In this document: positions 41,908 to 49,651 of the stretch, one piece after another
Layout: the number at the start of each line of letters is the position of its first letter
How positions within the stretch are numbered: position 1 is the first letter of the stretch
From: Sulfitobacter sp043557345
GTDB lineage: Bacteria; Pseudomonadota; Alphaproteobacteria; Rhodobacterales; Rhodobacteraceae
Length of the DNA: 64,000 nt
Direction of reading: 5' to 3'
Assembly: GCF_043557345.1 (NCBI RefSeq)
Contig: NZ_JBIFFV010000001.1
Span: 186,001 to 250,000 of the forward strand
Translations under genes and position numbers: made by a program
The notes under the pieces: generated by a model
The model's input: only the letters and a program-made list of their open reading frames with translations
The model's database searches: none
Told to the model about the DNA's origin: nothing

Positions 41908-42725
41908 GCGGCGGGCCGTTCCGCCGCGCGGGCCTCCTCCTGTGCCCGCAGGCTTGAGCGTTTGCTGACCAGCGAGGCGGTGATGACCCCCACGGTCACG
42001 ATGGCGATCATGATCGTCGACAGCGCGTTGATCTCGGGCGAGACGCCCAAACGCACGGCGCTGAAGATCTTGATCGGCAGCGTCGTGGCCGATGGCCCGG
42101 CGGTGAAGGAGGCAATGACCAGATCATCGAGGCTGAGCGTAAAGGCCAGCAGCCAGCCCGAGATCACCGCAGGCGCGATGATCGGCAGGGTCACGAGGCG
42201 GAAGGCTTCCCACGGGGAAGACCCGAGATCGAGCGCGGCTTCCTCCAGCGAGCGATCGAAGGTCACCAGCCGCGAGGAGACGACGACCGAGACATAGCAC
42301 ATCGCAAAGGTCGTATGCGCCAGCACGATGGTCAGCACGCCCCGGTCGAGACCGATGCCAATGAAAAGCAGCAGGAGCGACAGGCCGGTTATCACCTCGG
42401 GCATCACCAGCGGCGCGTAGATCATGCCGGAGAACAACGTCCGCCCCATGAACCGCCCGCCGCGCACCAGCACATAGGCCGCCATCGTGCCCAGCACCGT
42501 GGCGATGGAGGATGAGATCACCGCGACCTTCAGGGTGACCCAGGCGGCGCTCAGGAAGGCCTCGTTCTGCAACAGCTCGCCATACCAGCGGGTCGAGAAT
42601 CCGGCCCAGACCGTCACCAGTTTCGAGGCATTGAAACTGTAGATCACCAGAATGATCATCGGGAGGTAGAGAAAGGCGAACCCCAAGGTGAGCGAGGTCA
42701 CGTTGAACCATGTCATCCGCTTCAT
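41904..42725 (-). CDS. potI: Putrescine ABC transporter permease PotI-like
   Basis: A 273-residue inner-membrane permease with about six helices and the EAA loop E-E-A-A-L-D-L-G-S-S-P-W-E-A-F that contacts the ATPase. It starts M-T-W-F-N-V with a long first helix. It belongs to the PotC/PotI subgroup. Together with PotH it forms the channel of a polyamine importer. It overlaps potH by ATGA and the PuuB-like gene by ATGA. Confidence 0.9.
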   Translation of the reverse strand: MKRMTWFNVTSLTLGFAFLYLPMIILVIYSFNASKLVTVWAGFSTRWYGELLQNEAFLSAAWVTLKVAVISSSIATVLGTMAAYVLVRGGRFMGRTLFSGMIYAPLVMPEVITGLSLLLLFIGIGLDRGVLTIVLAHTTFAMCYVSVVVSSRLVTFDRSLEEAALDLGSSPWEAFRLVTLPIIAPAVISGWLLAFTLSLDDLVIASFTAGPSATTLPIKIFSAVRLGVSPEINALSTIMIAIVTVGVITASLVSKRSSLRAQEEARAAERPAA

Positions 42726-43603
42726 TGTTCGGCCTCCGCCTGTTTCTGCTGGTTGCGCTGGAAGAGGATGATCGGGATGATCAGGATCAGCAGCAGGATC
42801 ACCGCCACCGCACTCGCCACCGGCCAATCGCGGTTGTTGAAGAACTCTTCCCACAGAACTTTGCCGATCATCAGCGTGCCCGACCCGCCCAAGAGCGAGG
42901 GGATCACGAATTCACCCAAGGCGGGGATGAAGACAAGGAAACTGCCCGCCACGATGCCATTGCGCGACAGCGGGATCGTCACCAGCCAGAAGGCTTGCAA
43001 ACGCGAGCAGCCAAGATCCTCCGCCGCCTCGTTCAGGGATTCATCCAGACGGTCCAGCGCGGCATAGATCGGCAGGATCATGAACGGCAGGTAGGTATAG
43101 ACGATGCCGATGTAGACTGCCGTATTGGTATTAAGGATCTGTAAAGGCTCTGCCGTTAAACCCAACCCCATCAAAAGTTGGTTCAGCAGCCCTTCGTTGC
43201 TGAGGATGCCCATCCACGCATAGACGCGGATCAGGAAGGAGGTCCAGAACGGCAAGATCACCAACATCATCAGGGTGGCGCGCCACTCTTCGGGGGCGCG
43301 GGCCATGCCGTAGGCGATAGGATAGCCGACCAAGAGCGTCAGCGCGGTCGATATCACGGCGATGCGCAGCGAGCTAAGGTAGGCTTTCCAATAAAGATCG
43401 TCGGAGGCGAGGAAGGTGAAATTCTCAAAATCCAACTGGGCGATCAGGGCGCTGATGCCGTCCTTCATGGTCGGCGTATAGGGCGGGATCGCCAGCGCCG
43501 TATCGGAGAGGGAGATTTTGAAAACGATCAGGAAGGGCACCAAAAACAGCGCCAACAGCCAGAGGTACGGGACCGCGATCAGGGCGAAGCGACGCATGTT
43601 CAT
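42722..43603 (-). CDS. potH: Putrescine ABC transporter permease PotH-like
   Basis: A 293-residue permease with about six helices and the EAA motif N-E-A-A-E-D-L-G-C-S-R-L-Q-A-F. The first segment reads ALIAVPYLWLLALFLVPFL. It groups with PotB/PotH. The ATG at 43603 overlaps the potG stop; an ATG two codons later is possible. The extension upstream of this ATG lies inside potG and is not used. Confidence 0.9.
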   Translation of the reverse strand: MNMRRFALIAVPYLWLLALFLVPFLIVFKISLSDTALAIPPYTPTMKDGISALIAQLDFENFTFLASDDLYWKAYLSSLRIAVISTALTLLVGYPIAYGMARAPEEWRATLMMLVILPFWTSFLIRVYAWMGILSNEGLLNQLLMGLGLTAEPLQILNTNTAVYIGIVYTYLPFMILPIYAALDRLDESLNEAAEDLGCSRLQAFWLVTIPLSRNGIVAGSFLVFIPALGEFVIPSLLGGSGTLMIGKVLWEEFFNNRDWPVASAVAVILLLILIIPIILFQRNQQKQAEAEQ

Positions 43604-44727
43604 TGCGCCAACAAAACGCCTGCGGTGGCGCTCCATGAAATCCAGACCGGGTCTTCCCATGTGATGTCACGGCGCGCGATGCGGCGGGTGTTGGCCGTCT
43701 GCGCCTTGATCACCTGCCCGCCGGGCAGTTCGACGTGATAGGTGGAGAGGTTCCCAAGATAGGCGATGTCGAGCACTTTGCCCTGAAGCGCATTGGGCGC
43801 ATCCTCGGGCCGCTCGGTCGAGATGCGGATCTTCTCGGGCCGGATCGCCAGATGGGCCTGCTGCCCCTCGCTGAACGGCGCGGCAGAGGTGGCGGTCAGC
43901 GGCGGCTGCCCCTCGATCCAGTTCAGGTGGTATTGATCTTGGCCGATGGCCTTGGTGCTGGCTTCGATGATGTTCACGTCACCGATGAAGTCGGCCACAT
44001 AGACGGAATTCGGCGCCTCATAGATCTCGGCCGGGGTGGCCACCTGAATCACGCGCCCCTCGTCCATCACCGCGACGCGGGAGGCGACGGTCATCGCCTC
44101 TTCTTGGTCGTGGGTCACGATGACAAAGGTGGTGCCGGTGGATTCTTGAATGTCCATCAACTCGAACTGGGTATCTTGCCGCAGCTTCTTGTCGAGCGCG
44201 CCCAAGGGTTCATCAAGCAGCAGAAGCTTCGGCGCTTTGGCCAGTGACCGCGCCAGCGCGACGCGCTGCCGTTGACCGCCGGAAATCTGATGCGGTTTGC
44301 GGCGGGCGAATTTCTCAAGCCGGGTGAGCTTAAGCATCTCGGCCACGCGGGCGGCGATGGCATCCTTGTCCATCTTGTCGCGGCGCAGGCCGAAGGCGAT
44401 GTTGTCCCAGATGCTCAGATGCGGGAAGAGCGCGTAGGATTGGAACATCATATTCACCGCGCGTTTGTTCGGCGGCACTGGGGCGATGTCTTGCCCGGCC
44501 AATTCGATGCGTCCGGTGGTCGGGCTTTCGAACCCCGCCAACATGCGCATCATCGTCGTCTTGCCACAGCCCGAAGGCCCAAGCAGAGCAAAGAATTCCT
44601 GTGCGTAGATGTCCAACGACAGATCGTCGATGGCGACGAATTCACCAAATTTCTTGGTCACATTCTCAAAGCGAATGAGCGGTTTTTCGTCGGGGTTGTT
44701 CCAAGGGGCGAAGACGGTTGGGCTCAC
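43600..44727 (-). CDS. potG: Polyamine ABC transporter ATP-binding protein PotG-like
   Basis: A 375-residue ATPase. Walker A is GPSGCGKTT, the Q-loop is M-F-Q-S-Y-A-L-F-P-H, the signature is S-G-G-Q-R-Q-R, Walker B is L-L-L-L-D-E-P-L-G-A-L-D, and the H-loop is T-H-D-Q-E-E-A. A C-terminal TOBE domain follows (about 285-370). It energises polyamine import. Start is a GTG at 44727 with GAGGAA nine bases upstream. The 88-base gap to potF contains a terminator-like hairpin. Confidence 0.92.
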   Translation of the reverse strand: MSPTVFAPWNNPDEKPLIRFENVTKKFGEFVAIDDLSLDIYAQEFFALLGPSGCGKTTMMRMLAGFESPTTGRIELAGQDIAPVPPNKRAVNMMFQSYALFPHLSIWDNIAFGLRRDKMDKDAIAARVAEMLKLTRLEKFARRKPHQISGGQRQRVALARSLAKAPKLLLLDEPLGALDKKLRQDTQFELMDIQESTGTTFVIVTHDQEEAMTVASRVAVMDEGRVIQVATPAEIYEAPNSVYVADFIGDVNIIEASTKAIGQDQYHLNWIEGQPPLTATSAAPFSEGQQAHLAIRPEKIRISTERPEDAPNALQGKVLDIAYLGNLSTYHVELPGGQVIKAQTANTRRIARRDITWEDPVWISWSATAGVLLAQ

Positions 44728-44770
44728 GGTTGAGAGTTCCTCTGCTCGGGCTTTGATCGGGTCACGGGGC

Positions 44771-44805
44771 AAGAAAAAGGGGCGCGACCGGACTGGCCGC
44801 ACCCC
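44771..44805 (-). terminator. Intercistronic terminator/attenuator between potF and potG
   Basis: On the minus strand 44795-44805 and 44779-44789 form an 11-bp GC-rich stem with two G-U pairs around a five-nt loop, and the stem is followed by TTTTTCTT (44771-44778). This is a textbook intrinsic terminator lying within an operon. It should end most transcripts after the abundant binding protein and let a fraction continue to potGHI and the puuB-like gene. Confidence 0.85.
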
Positions 44806-44815
44806 CTGTCTCAGA

Positions 44816-45901
44816 TCAGGTACCGGATTTGATCTTGGTCCAGAGCCGGGTCACCACGCGCTGCACTTTCGGCGGGTAGGGTGTGGTGGTGAACAGGTTG
44901 TTCAGCGCCGCCTCAGAGGGGTAGATCGCCGGGTCGCCGATCACATCCTCGACCAGATGCTCTTGCGAGGCTTTGTTGCCGTTGGCATAGTACACATAGT
45001 TCGACGCGGCGGCCATATTCTCGGCGTCCATGATGAAGTTCAGGAACTTATGCGCGCCCTCGGGGTTTGGCGCGTCGACCGGGATGGCCATCTGGTCAAA
45101 CCACATCTGCGCACCTTCGGAGGGGGCGTTATAGGCGATTTCGACACCGTTGTCGGCTTCAGCCGCGCGGTCACGGGCCTGCAGGATATCGCCCGACCAG
45201 CCCACCGCGACGCAGACGTCACCGTTGGCCAAGGCGTTAATGTATTCCGAAGAATGGAACTTCTGGATATAGGGGCGGACCGGCATGAAAACCTCTTCGG
45301 CCTTCGCGATCACATCGGGGTCATGGCTGTTGGGGTCTTCGCCGATGTAGTTCAGCGCGGCAGGGATCATCTCTGCCGGGGCGTCAAGGAAATGTACGCC
45401 GCAGTCAGCCAGTTTTTCCATATTGGCCGGGTCGAAAACCAGATCCCAAGAGTCGATCGGGGCATCGTCGCCAAGAAGCTCTTTCACCTTGCCGACATTC
45501 ACGCCGATCCCGGTGGTGCCCCACATATAGTTGATGGAATGGGCGTTCTCAGGATCATATTGTTCGGTCCGCGAGGAAACCACGTCCCACATGTTTTCGA
45601 GATTGGGCAGTTTAGAGGAGTCCAGCGGCTGGAATGCACCAGCCACGATCTGACGTTGCAGGAAGGTGCCCGAGGGAACGACCACGTCATAGCCTGACCC
45701 ACCGGCAAGCATTTTGGTCTCCAGCACTTCGTTGCTGTCGAACACGTCATAGACCAATTCGATGCCGGTCTCTTCTTCGAATTTATCCAGCAGGGATTCG
45801 TCGATATAGTCGGACCAGTTGTAAACCCGAACGGTTTCGGCAGTGGCGGCACCTGCCATCAAGGTGGCAACGGCGACGCTGCTTAGTAGCACATGTTTCA
45901 T
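44816..45901 (-). CDS. potF: Putrescine-binding periplasmic protein PotF-like
   Basis: A 361-residue substrate-binding protein. The Sec signal peptide ends near residue 21 (AGAATA before ETVRVYNWSDYI). The start of the mature part, V-R-V-Y-N-W-S-D-Y-I, is the PotD/PotF signature; W-G-T-T-G-I-G and Y-I-G-E-D-P follow. It captures putrescine or spermidine in the periplasm for PotGHI. It is the first gene of the minus-strand operon, divergent from the GntR regulator, with GGGAG near the ATG and an operator-like palindrome about 45 bases upstream. Confidence 0.93.
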   Translation of the reverse strand: MKHVLLSSVAVATLMAGAATAETVRVYNWSDYIDESLLDKFEEETGIELVYDVFDSNEVLETKMLAGGSGYDVVVPSGTFLQRQIVAGAFQPLDSSKLPNLENMWDVVSSRTEQYDPENAHSINYMWGTTGIGVNVGKVKELLGDDAPIDSWDLVFDPANMEKLADCGVHFLDAPAEMIPAALNYIGEDPNSHDPDVIAKAEEVFMPVRPYIQKFHSSEYINALANGDVCVAVGWSGDILQARDRAAEADNGVEIAYNAPSEGAQMWFDQMAIPVDAPNPEGAHKFLNFIMDAENMAAASNYVYYANGNKASQEHLVEDVIGDPAIYPSEAALNNLFTTTPYPPKVQRVVTRLWTKIKSGT

Positions 45902-45946
45902 TTCATACTCCCGTTAGACAGGTCGGGTTGATCCCCACCTTTCGTC

Positions 45947-45960
45947 AATTTGATCAAGTT
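45947..45960. promoter_or_regulatory. Operator-like palindrome upstream of potF and gntR
   Basis: AATTTGATCAAGTT is a 14-base palindrome with a single mismatched pair, centred on TTGATCAA. It lies in the 103-base space between potF and the GntR gene. A close copy occurs in the aminotransferase promoter at 46766-46779. The likely binder is the GntR/FCD protein encoded next to it. Confidence 0.65.
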
Positions 45961-46004
45961 TTGCCTCTTCGGGCAAGATGGTTTATGCTTTCATGCAGGA
46001 TGAA

Positions 46005-46748
46005 ATGCTGCAAGACACGGCAAAACAAGACGGAAAGACCGCTCCCATGGGTTCAGAAAAAACCGATTCGAGATTGCTTCCCGCCGCCGATGCGGCGGTC
46101 AAGACACCGATCCATCAGCATGTCTACGAACGCCTGCGCAAGATGATTCTCTTCGGCGATCTGGCCCCCGGACAGGGGGTCACGATCCAAGGTCTGACGA
46201 CCGCTTTGGAGGCGGGCATGACGCCGGTGCGCGAGGCCATCCGCCGCCTGATATCCGAAGGGGCGCTGACCCATTTGGGCAACCGCCGGGTCACCGTGCC
46301 GGAACTGACCCATGCGGGGCTGGAAGAGCTGGGATTCATGCGGGAAACGCTGGAGCCGGAACTGACGAAACGTGCTGCAAACCGCATGACGGAAGAGCGT
46401 TTGAACGCTTTGAAAGATTGCGACAGCGCCCTGAACCTTGCCATCGACCGGGGCGATGTCGGTGGCTATTTGATGCAGAACTACAGCTTTCACCGGATGA
46501 TTTACGACCTTGCCGAAGCGCCGATCATGGCCGCGACGGTGGACCGTCTTTGGCTGCGTTTCGGCCCCTCGCTTCGGGTGGTTTGCGGGCGCTATGGCAC
46601 CAGCAATCTGCCCGACAAACACGCCGAGCTTTTGGCGGCCTTTGCCGAGGGAGACGCCGCTTTGGCGGGTGAGGTCATGGCGGGCGATGTTGCCCAAGGA
46701 ATGACCCAAATTCGCGCAGCCCTCGATGGGCTGCCGGTTCCGCGTTGA
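46005..46748 (+). CDS. GntR-family (FCD) transcriptional regulator of the putrescine locus
   Basis: A regulator of about 247 residues. A winged-helix domain starts at HQHVYERLRKMILFGDLAPG, with the recognition-helix region M-T-P-V-R-E-A-I-R-R-L near 70-80. It is followed by an all-helical FCD ligand-binding domain (about 105-230) with E-L-G-F-M-R-E-T-L-E and a H-R-M-I-Y metal/ligand-type His. FadR-type repressors of this kind usually sense an acid or amine intermediate and release DNA. The gene is flanked by the putrescine transporter and aminotransferase. The exact start is uncertain: 46005 (AGGA four bases before), 45978 or 46047 are all possible. Confidence 0.87.
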   Translation: MLQDTAKQDGKTAPMGSEKTDSRLLPAADAAVKTPIHQHVYERLRKMILFGDLAPGQGVTIQGLTTALEAGMTPVREAIRRLISEGALTHLGNRRVTVPELTHAGLEELGFMRETLEPELTKRAANRMTEERLNALKDCDSALNLAIDRGDVGGYLMQNYSFHRMIYDLAEAPIMAATVDRLWLRFGPSLRVVCGRYGTSNLPDKHAELLAAFAEGDAALAGEVMAGDVAQGMTQIRAALDGLPVPR

Positions 46749-46753
46749 TTCGA

Positions 46754-46781
46754 TTGACATACTATAATTTGATCATATTCT
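46754..46781 (+). promoter_or_regulatory. Promoter of the aminotransferase gene with an internal operator
   Basis: TTGACA (46754-46759) is a perfect -35, and TATTCT (46776-46781) is a fair -10 at spacing 16. Between them, and running into the -10, lies the palindrome AATTTGATCATATT (46766-46779), which shares a ten-base core AATTTGATCA with the potF upstream site. An operator in this place would block polymerase, so the adjacent GntR protein probably acts as a repressor here. Confidence 0.72.
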
Positions 46782-46823
46782 GCGGCTAAGCTCATTTTTC
46801 ATGCAACTAGAAGGTGCACAGCC

Positions 46824-48218
46824 ATGCCGCCCATCACGAATCACCTCCCCACCGCAGACCTTCAGGCGCTGGATGCGGCGCATCACATGCATCCTTTCAC
46901 CACCAATGATGAACTGGGTGACAAGGGCGCGCGCATCATCACAAGGGCCAAGGGCATCTACCTGACCGACAGCGAAGGGAATGAGATTCTCGATGCGATG
47001 GCGGGGCTGTGGTGCGTGAACCTTGGCTATGGCCGCGAAGAGATGGGCAAGGTCGCCGCGCGGCAGATGAACGAACTGCCCTATTACAACACGTTCTTCC
47101 AGACGACCCATGTGCCCGCCATCGCGCTGGCCAAGGAACTGGCCGATCTGGCCCCCGGTGATCTGAACCACGTCTTCTTCGCCGGGTCGGGGTCAGAGGC
47201 GAATGACACCAACCTGCGCATGGTCCGCACCTATTGGGCGCAAAAGGGCAAGCCCGAGAAGAGCCATGTCATCAGCCGCAAGAACGCCTATCACGGCTCT
47301 TCGGTCGGTTCGGCCAGTCTGGGCGGCATGACCTATATGCATGAACAAGGTGGCCTGCCGATCCCCGGCATCCATCACATCGGTCAGCCCGATTGGTATG
47401 CCGAAGGTGGGGATATGTCGCCCGAAGACTTCGGCCTGAAACGCGCGCAGGAGCTGGAAGCGAAGATTAATGAGCTGGGCGCAGACAAGGTCGCCGCCTT
47501 CATCGCCGAACCGGTTCAGGGCGCGGGCGGGGTCGTCGTGCCGCCCAGCACCTATTGGCCCGAGATTCAGCGCATTTGCGACAAACACAACATTCTGCTG
47601 ATCGCCGACGAGGTGATCTGCGGCTTTGGTCGGACAGGCAATTGGTTCGGCTCGCAAACCATGGGCATCAAGCCGCATATCATGACCATCGCCAAGGGGC
47701 TGAGCTCGGGCTACGCGCCCATCGGCGGGTCGATTGTCTGTGACGAGGTGGCCGAGGTCATCAACGCCTGCGAGTTCAACCACGGCTACACCTACTCTGG
47801 CCATCCAGTCTGCGCCGCCGTGGCACTGGAAAACCTGCGGATCATGCAGGAAGAGAACATCGTCGAGCATGTGCAAAACGTCGCCGCCCCCGCGCTGAAA
47901 GAGGCGTTGGACAAGCTGGGTGAGCATCCGCTGGTGGGCGGGGTGAACGTATCGGGCCTGATGGCCTCCCTCCCGCTGACACCGCATAAGGAAAGCCGCG
48001 CGAAATTTGCCGATAGCGGCACTGCCGGATACATTTGCCGCGAACATTGCTTTGCCAACAATCTGGTGATGCGCCATGTCGGCGACCGGATGATCATCTC
48101 TCCGCCGCTGGTCATCACCCCGGAAGAGATCAAGATCTTCGCCGAACGGGCAACCAAGGCGCTCGATGCGACCTATGCCGATCTGAAAGACAAGGACATG
48201 CTCAAGGCCGCGTCCTAA
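46824..48218 (+). CDS. Putrescine-pyruvate-type class III aminotransferase
   Basis: A 464-residue PLP enzyme of class III. It has G-S-G-S-E-A-N-D-T near residue 117, Y-H-G-S-S-V, A-D-E-V-I-C-G-F-G-R-T-G (PLP Asp), and the Schiff-base Lys291 in T-I-A-K-G-L-S-S-G-Y. It resembles SpuC and related omega-aminotransferases that use pyruvate. Its position beside potFGHI and a GntR gene sharing an operator supports putrescine deamination to 4-aminobutanal; taurine or beta-alanine transamination cannot be excluded from sequence. AAGG lies about nine bases before the ATG. Confidence 0.88.
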   Translation: MPPITNHLPTADLQALDAAHHMHPFTTNDELGDKGARIITRAKGIYLTDSEGNEILDAMAGLWCVNLGYGREEMGKVAARQMNELPYYNTFFQTTHVPAIALAKELADLAPGDLNHVFFAGSGSEANDTNLRMVRTYWAQKGKPEKSHVISRKNAYHGSSVGSASLGGMTYMHEQGGLPIPGIHHIGQPDWYAEGGDMSPEDFGLKRAQELEAKINELGADKVAAFIAEPVQGAGGVVVPPSTYWPEIQRICDKHNILLIADEVICGFGRTGNWFGSQTMGIKPHIMTIAKGLSSGYAPIGGSIVCDEVAEVINACEFNHGYTYSGHPVCAAVALENLRIMQEENIVEHVQNVAAPALKEALDKLGEHPLVGGVNVSGLMASLPLTPHKESRAKFADSGTAGYICREHCFANNLVMRHVGDRMIISPPLVITPEEIKIFAERATKALDATYADLKDKDMLKAAS

Positions 48219-48229
48219 AACATCGGGCT

Positions 48230-48245
48230 GCCCCCAACCGGGGGC
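48230..48245. terminator. Hairpin between the aminotransferase and the convergent transglycosylase
   Basis: GCCCCC (48230-48235) pairs perfectly with GGGGGC (48240-48245) around an AACC loop, in the 33-base gap between two convergent genes. It could serve both strands; there is no long T-run on either side. Confidence 0.55.
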
Positions 48246-48251
48246 GACCCC

Positions 48252-49550
48252 TCACTCTTTGCGCAGTCGGGCCAGCAGACGGGGCGAGGCATAGCCGTCC
48301 GGCGCGATCCCCTTGGCCTTTTGATAGCTGCGCACGGCATTGACGGTCAGCGGACCGATCTTGGCGTCGATCTTTTGCGTGTCAAAGCCCGCGTCGGTCA
48401 GCAGGGTCTGCAATTCGATCCGCTCATCAAAGCTCAGCGCGCGGTCTTCGCGCGGCCACTCTTGCTGTATCTCCCCCGCCCCGCCGATACGGTCGGCCAG
48501 ATGGCCCACACCAATGACATAGGCATCCGCCGTGTTATAGCGTTCGATCACCGCGAAATTGGGGAAGATCATAAAGGCGGCCCCCTCTGCGCCCGCAGGC
48601 AGCAAGATCGACGCGGGCCCATGATCCGGCACCGCCCCACCTTCGAGCGCGGTGACGCCAAGGTCGGCCCATTCCGCCGCGGTCTTGGTCACCGCGCGGT
48701 CGGCCAGCAGATAGTCGAACCCTTCCGGCAAGGCCACTTCGACACCCCAAGGCTGCCCCTCGGTCCAGCCGAAATGCTTGAGATAGGCGGCGGTAGAGGC
48801 CAGCGCATCGCTGGGGTTATCCCCCCAGATGTCGCGCCGTCCGTCGCCATCCCAATCGACCGCATGGGCGTGAAAGGACGAGGGCATGAACTGCGTATGC
48901 CCCATCGCGCCCGCCCAAGAGCCGCGCAACTGTTCGGCATCGGTATCGCCCGCCTGTAGGATGCGCAGAGCGTCGAGCAATTCGCCTTCGAAAAATTCCG
49001 CCCGCCGCGCGTCATAGGCAAGGGTGGCCAGTGAATCCAACACCCGATCCCCGCCCCGGAAGCTGCCATAGGCGCTCTCCAGCCCCCAGATCGCGGTGAC
49101 GATCTCTTTCTCGACCCCATATTCCGCTTCGATTTCTTCCAGCGTGCGCTGCCATTGCGCGAGCGCCTTCTGCCCGTTCTGCACCCGTAGGTCCGAGGTA
49201 GCGGTGTCGAGGTAATCCCAAATCGTTTTGGTGAATTCCGACTGGTTGCGGTCGCGGCGGATCACCTCCGCATCGTAGCTGACCGTATCCAGCGCGCGGT
49301 CAAAGACATCCGGGTCGATGCCCTGTTGCAGGGCGCGCGGGCGAAACTCTTTCACCCAAACGCGCAGTCCGGCATCGTCACCACTGATCTCTGCCGCGGG
49401 TTCCTGCGGCGCTGGTGTCACGGAGGCCAGCACCGCCTGCGGCGCCCGCGGCGCGGGACGCAGGGATTCAGCCGGGCCAGACGCAAAGGCCGGCGCCCCC
49501 ATGCCAGCGGTCGCCAGAATGCCTGAAATCATCGCGTAATGCCGGATCAT
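48252..49550 (-). CDS. Lytic murein transglycosylase, MltB type
   Basis: A 432-residue protein with a Sec signal (about residues 1-23, ending near APAFA). A linker of about 35 residues follows, then an SLT_2 catalytic domain (about 60-355). The catalytic Glu is in I-W-G-L-E-S-A-Y-G near residue 158; G-H-T-Q-F-M-P-S-S and W-D-G-D-G-R-R-D-I-W follow. The C-terminus (about 370-428) is a peptidoglycan-binding domain (P-L-T-V-N-A-V-R-S-Y-Q). It cleaves glycan strands to 1,6-anhydro ends. No lipobox is present, so it should be soluble periplasmic rather than lipid-anchored as in E. coli MltB. Confidence 0.9.
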   Translation of the reverse strand: MIRHYAMISGILATAGMGAPAFASGPAESLRPAPRAPQAVLASVTPAPQEPAAEISGDDAGLRVWVKEFRPRALQQGIDPDVFDRALDTVSYDAEVIRRDRNQSEFTKTIWDYLDTATSDLRVQNGQKALAQWQRTLEEIEAEYGVEKEIVTAIWGLESAYGSFRGGDRVLDSLATLAYDARRAEFFEGELLDALRILQAGDTDAEQLRGSWAGAMGHTQFMPSSFHAHAVDWDGDGRRDIWGDNPSDALASTAAYLKHFGWTEGQPWGVEVALPEGFDYLLADRAVTKTAAEWADLGVTALEGGAVPDHGPASILLPAGAEGAAFMIFPNFAVIERYNTADAYVIGVGHLADRIGGAGEIQQEWPREDRALSFDERIELQTLLTDAGFDTQKIDAKIGPLTVNAVRSYQKAKGIAPDGYASPRLLARLRKE

Positions 49551-49651
49551 AATCGCCTCACCTCATAGAGTTGCGGCAAATTCTATGCCCGCCCCGCCCC
49601 GGTGGAAAGGGAGGGGAGCGGCCATCCGCGAAGCTCCGCCGGTTTGCCGCT

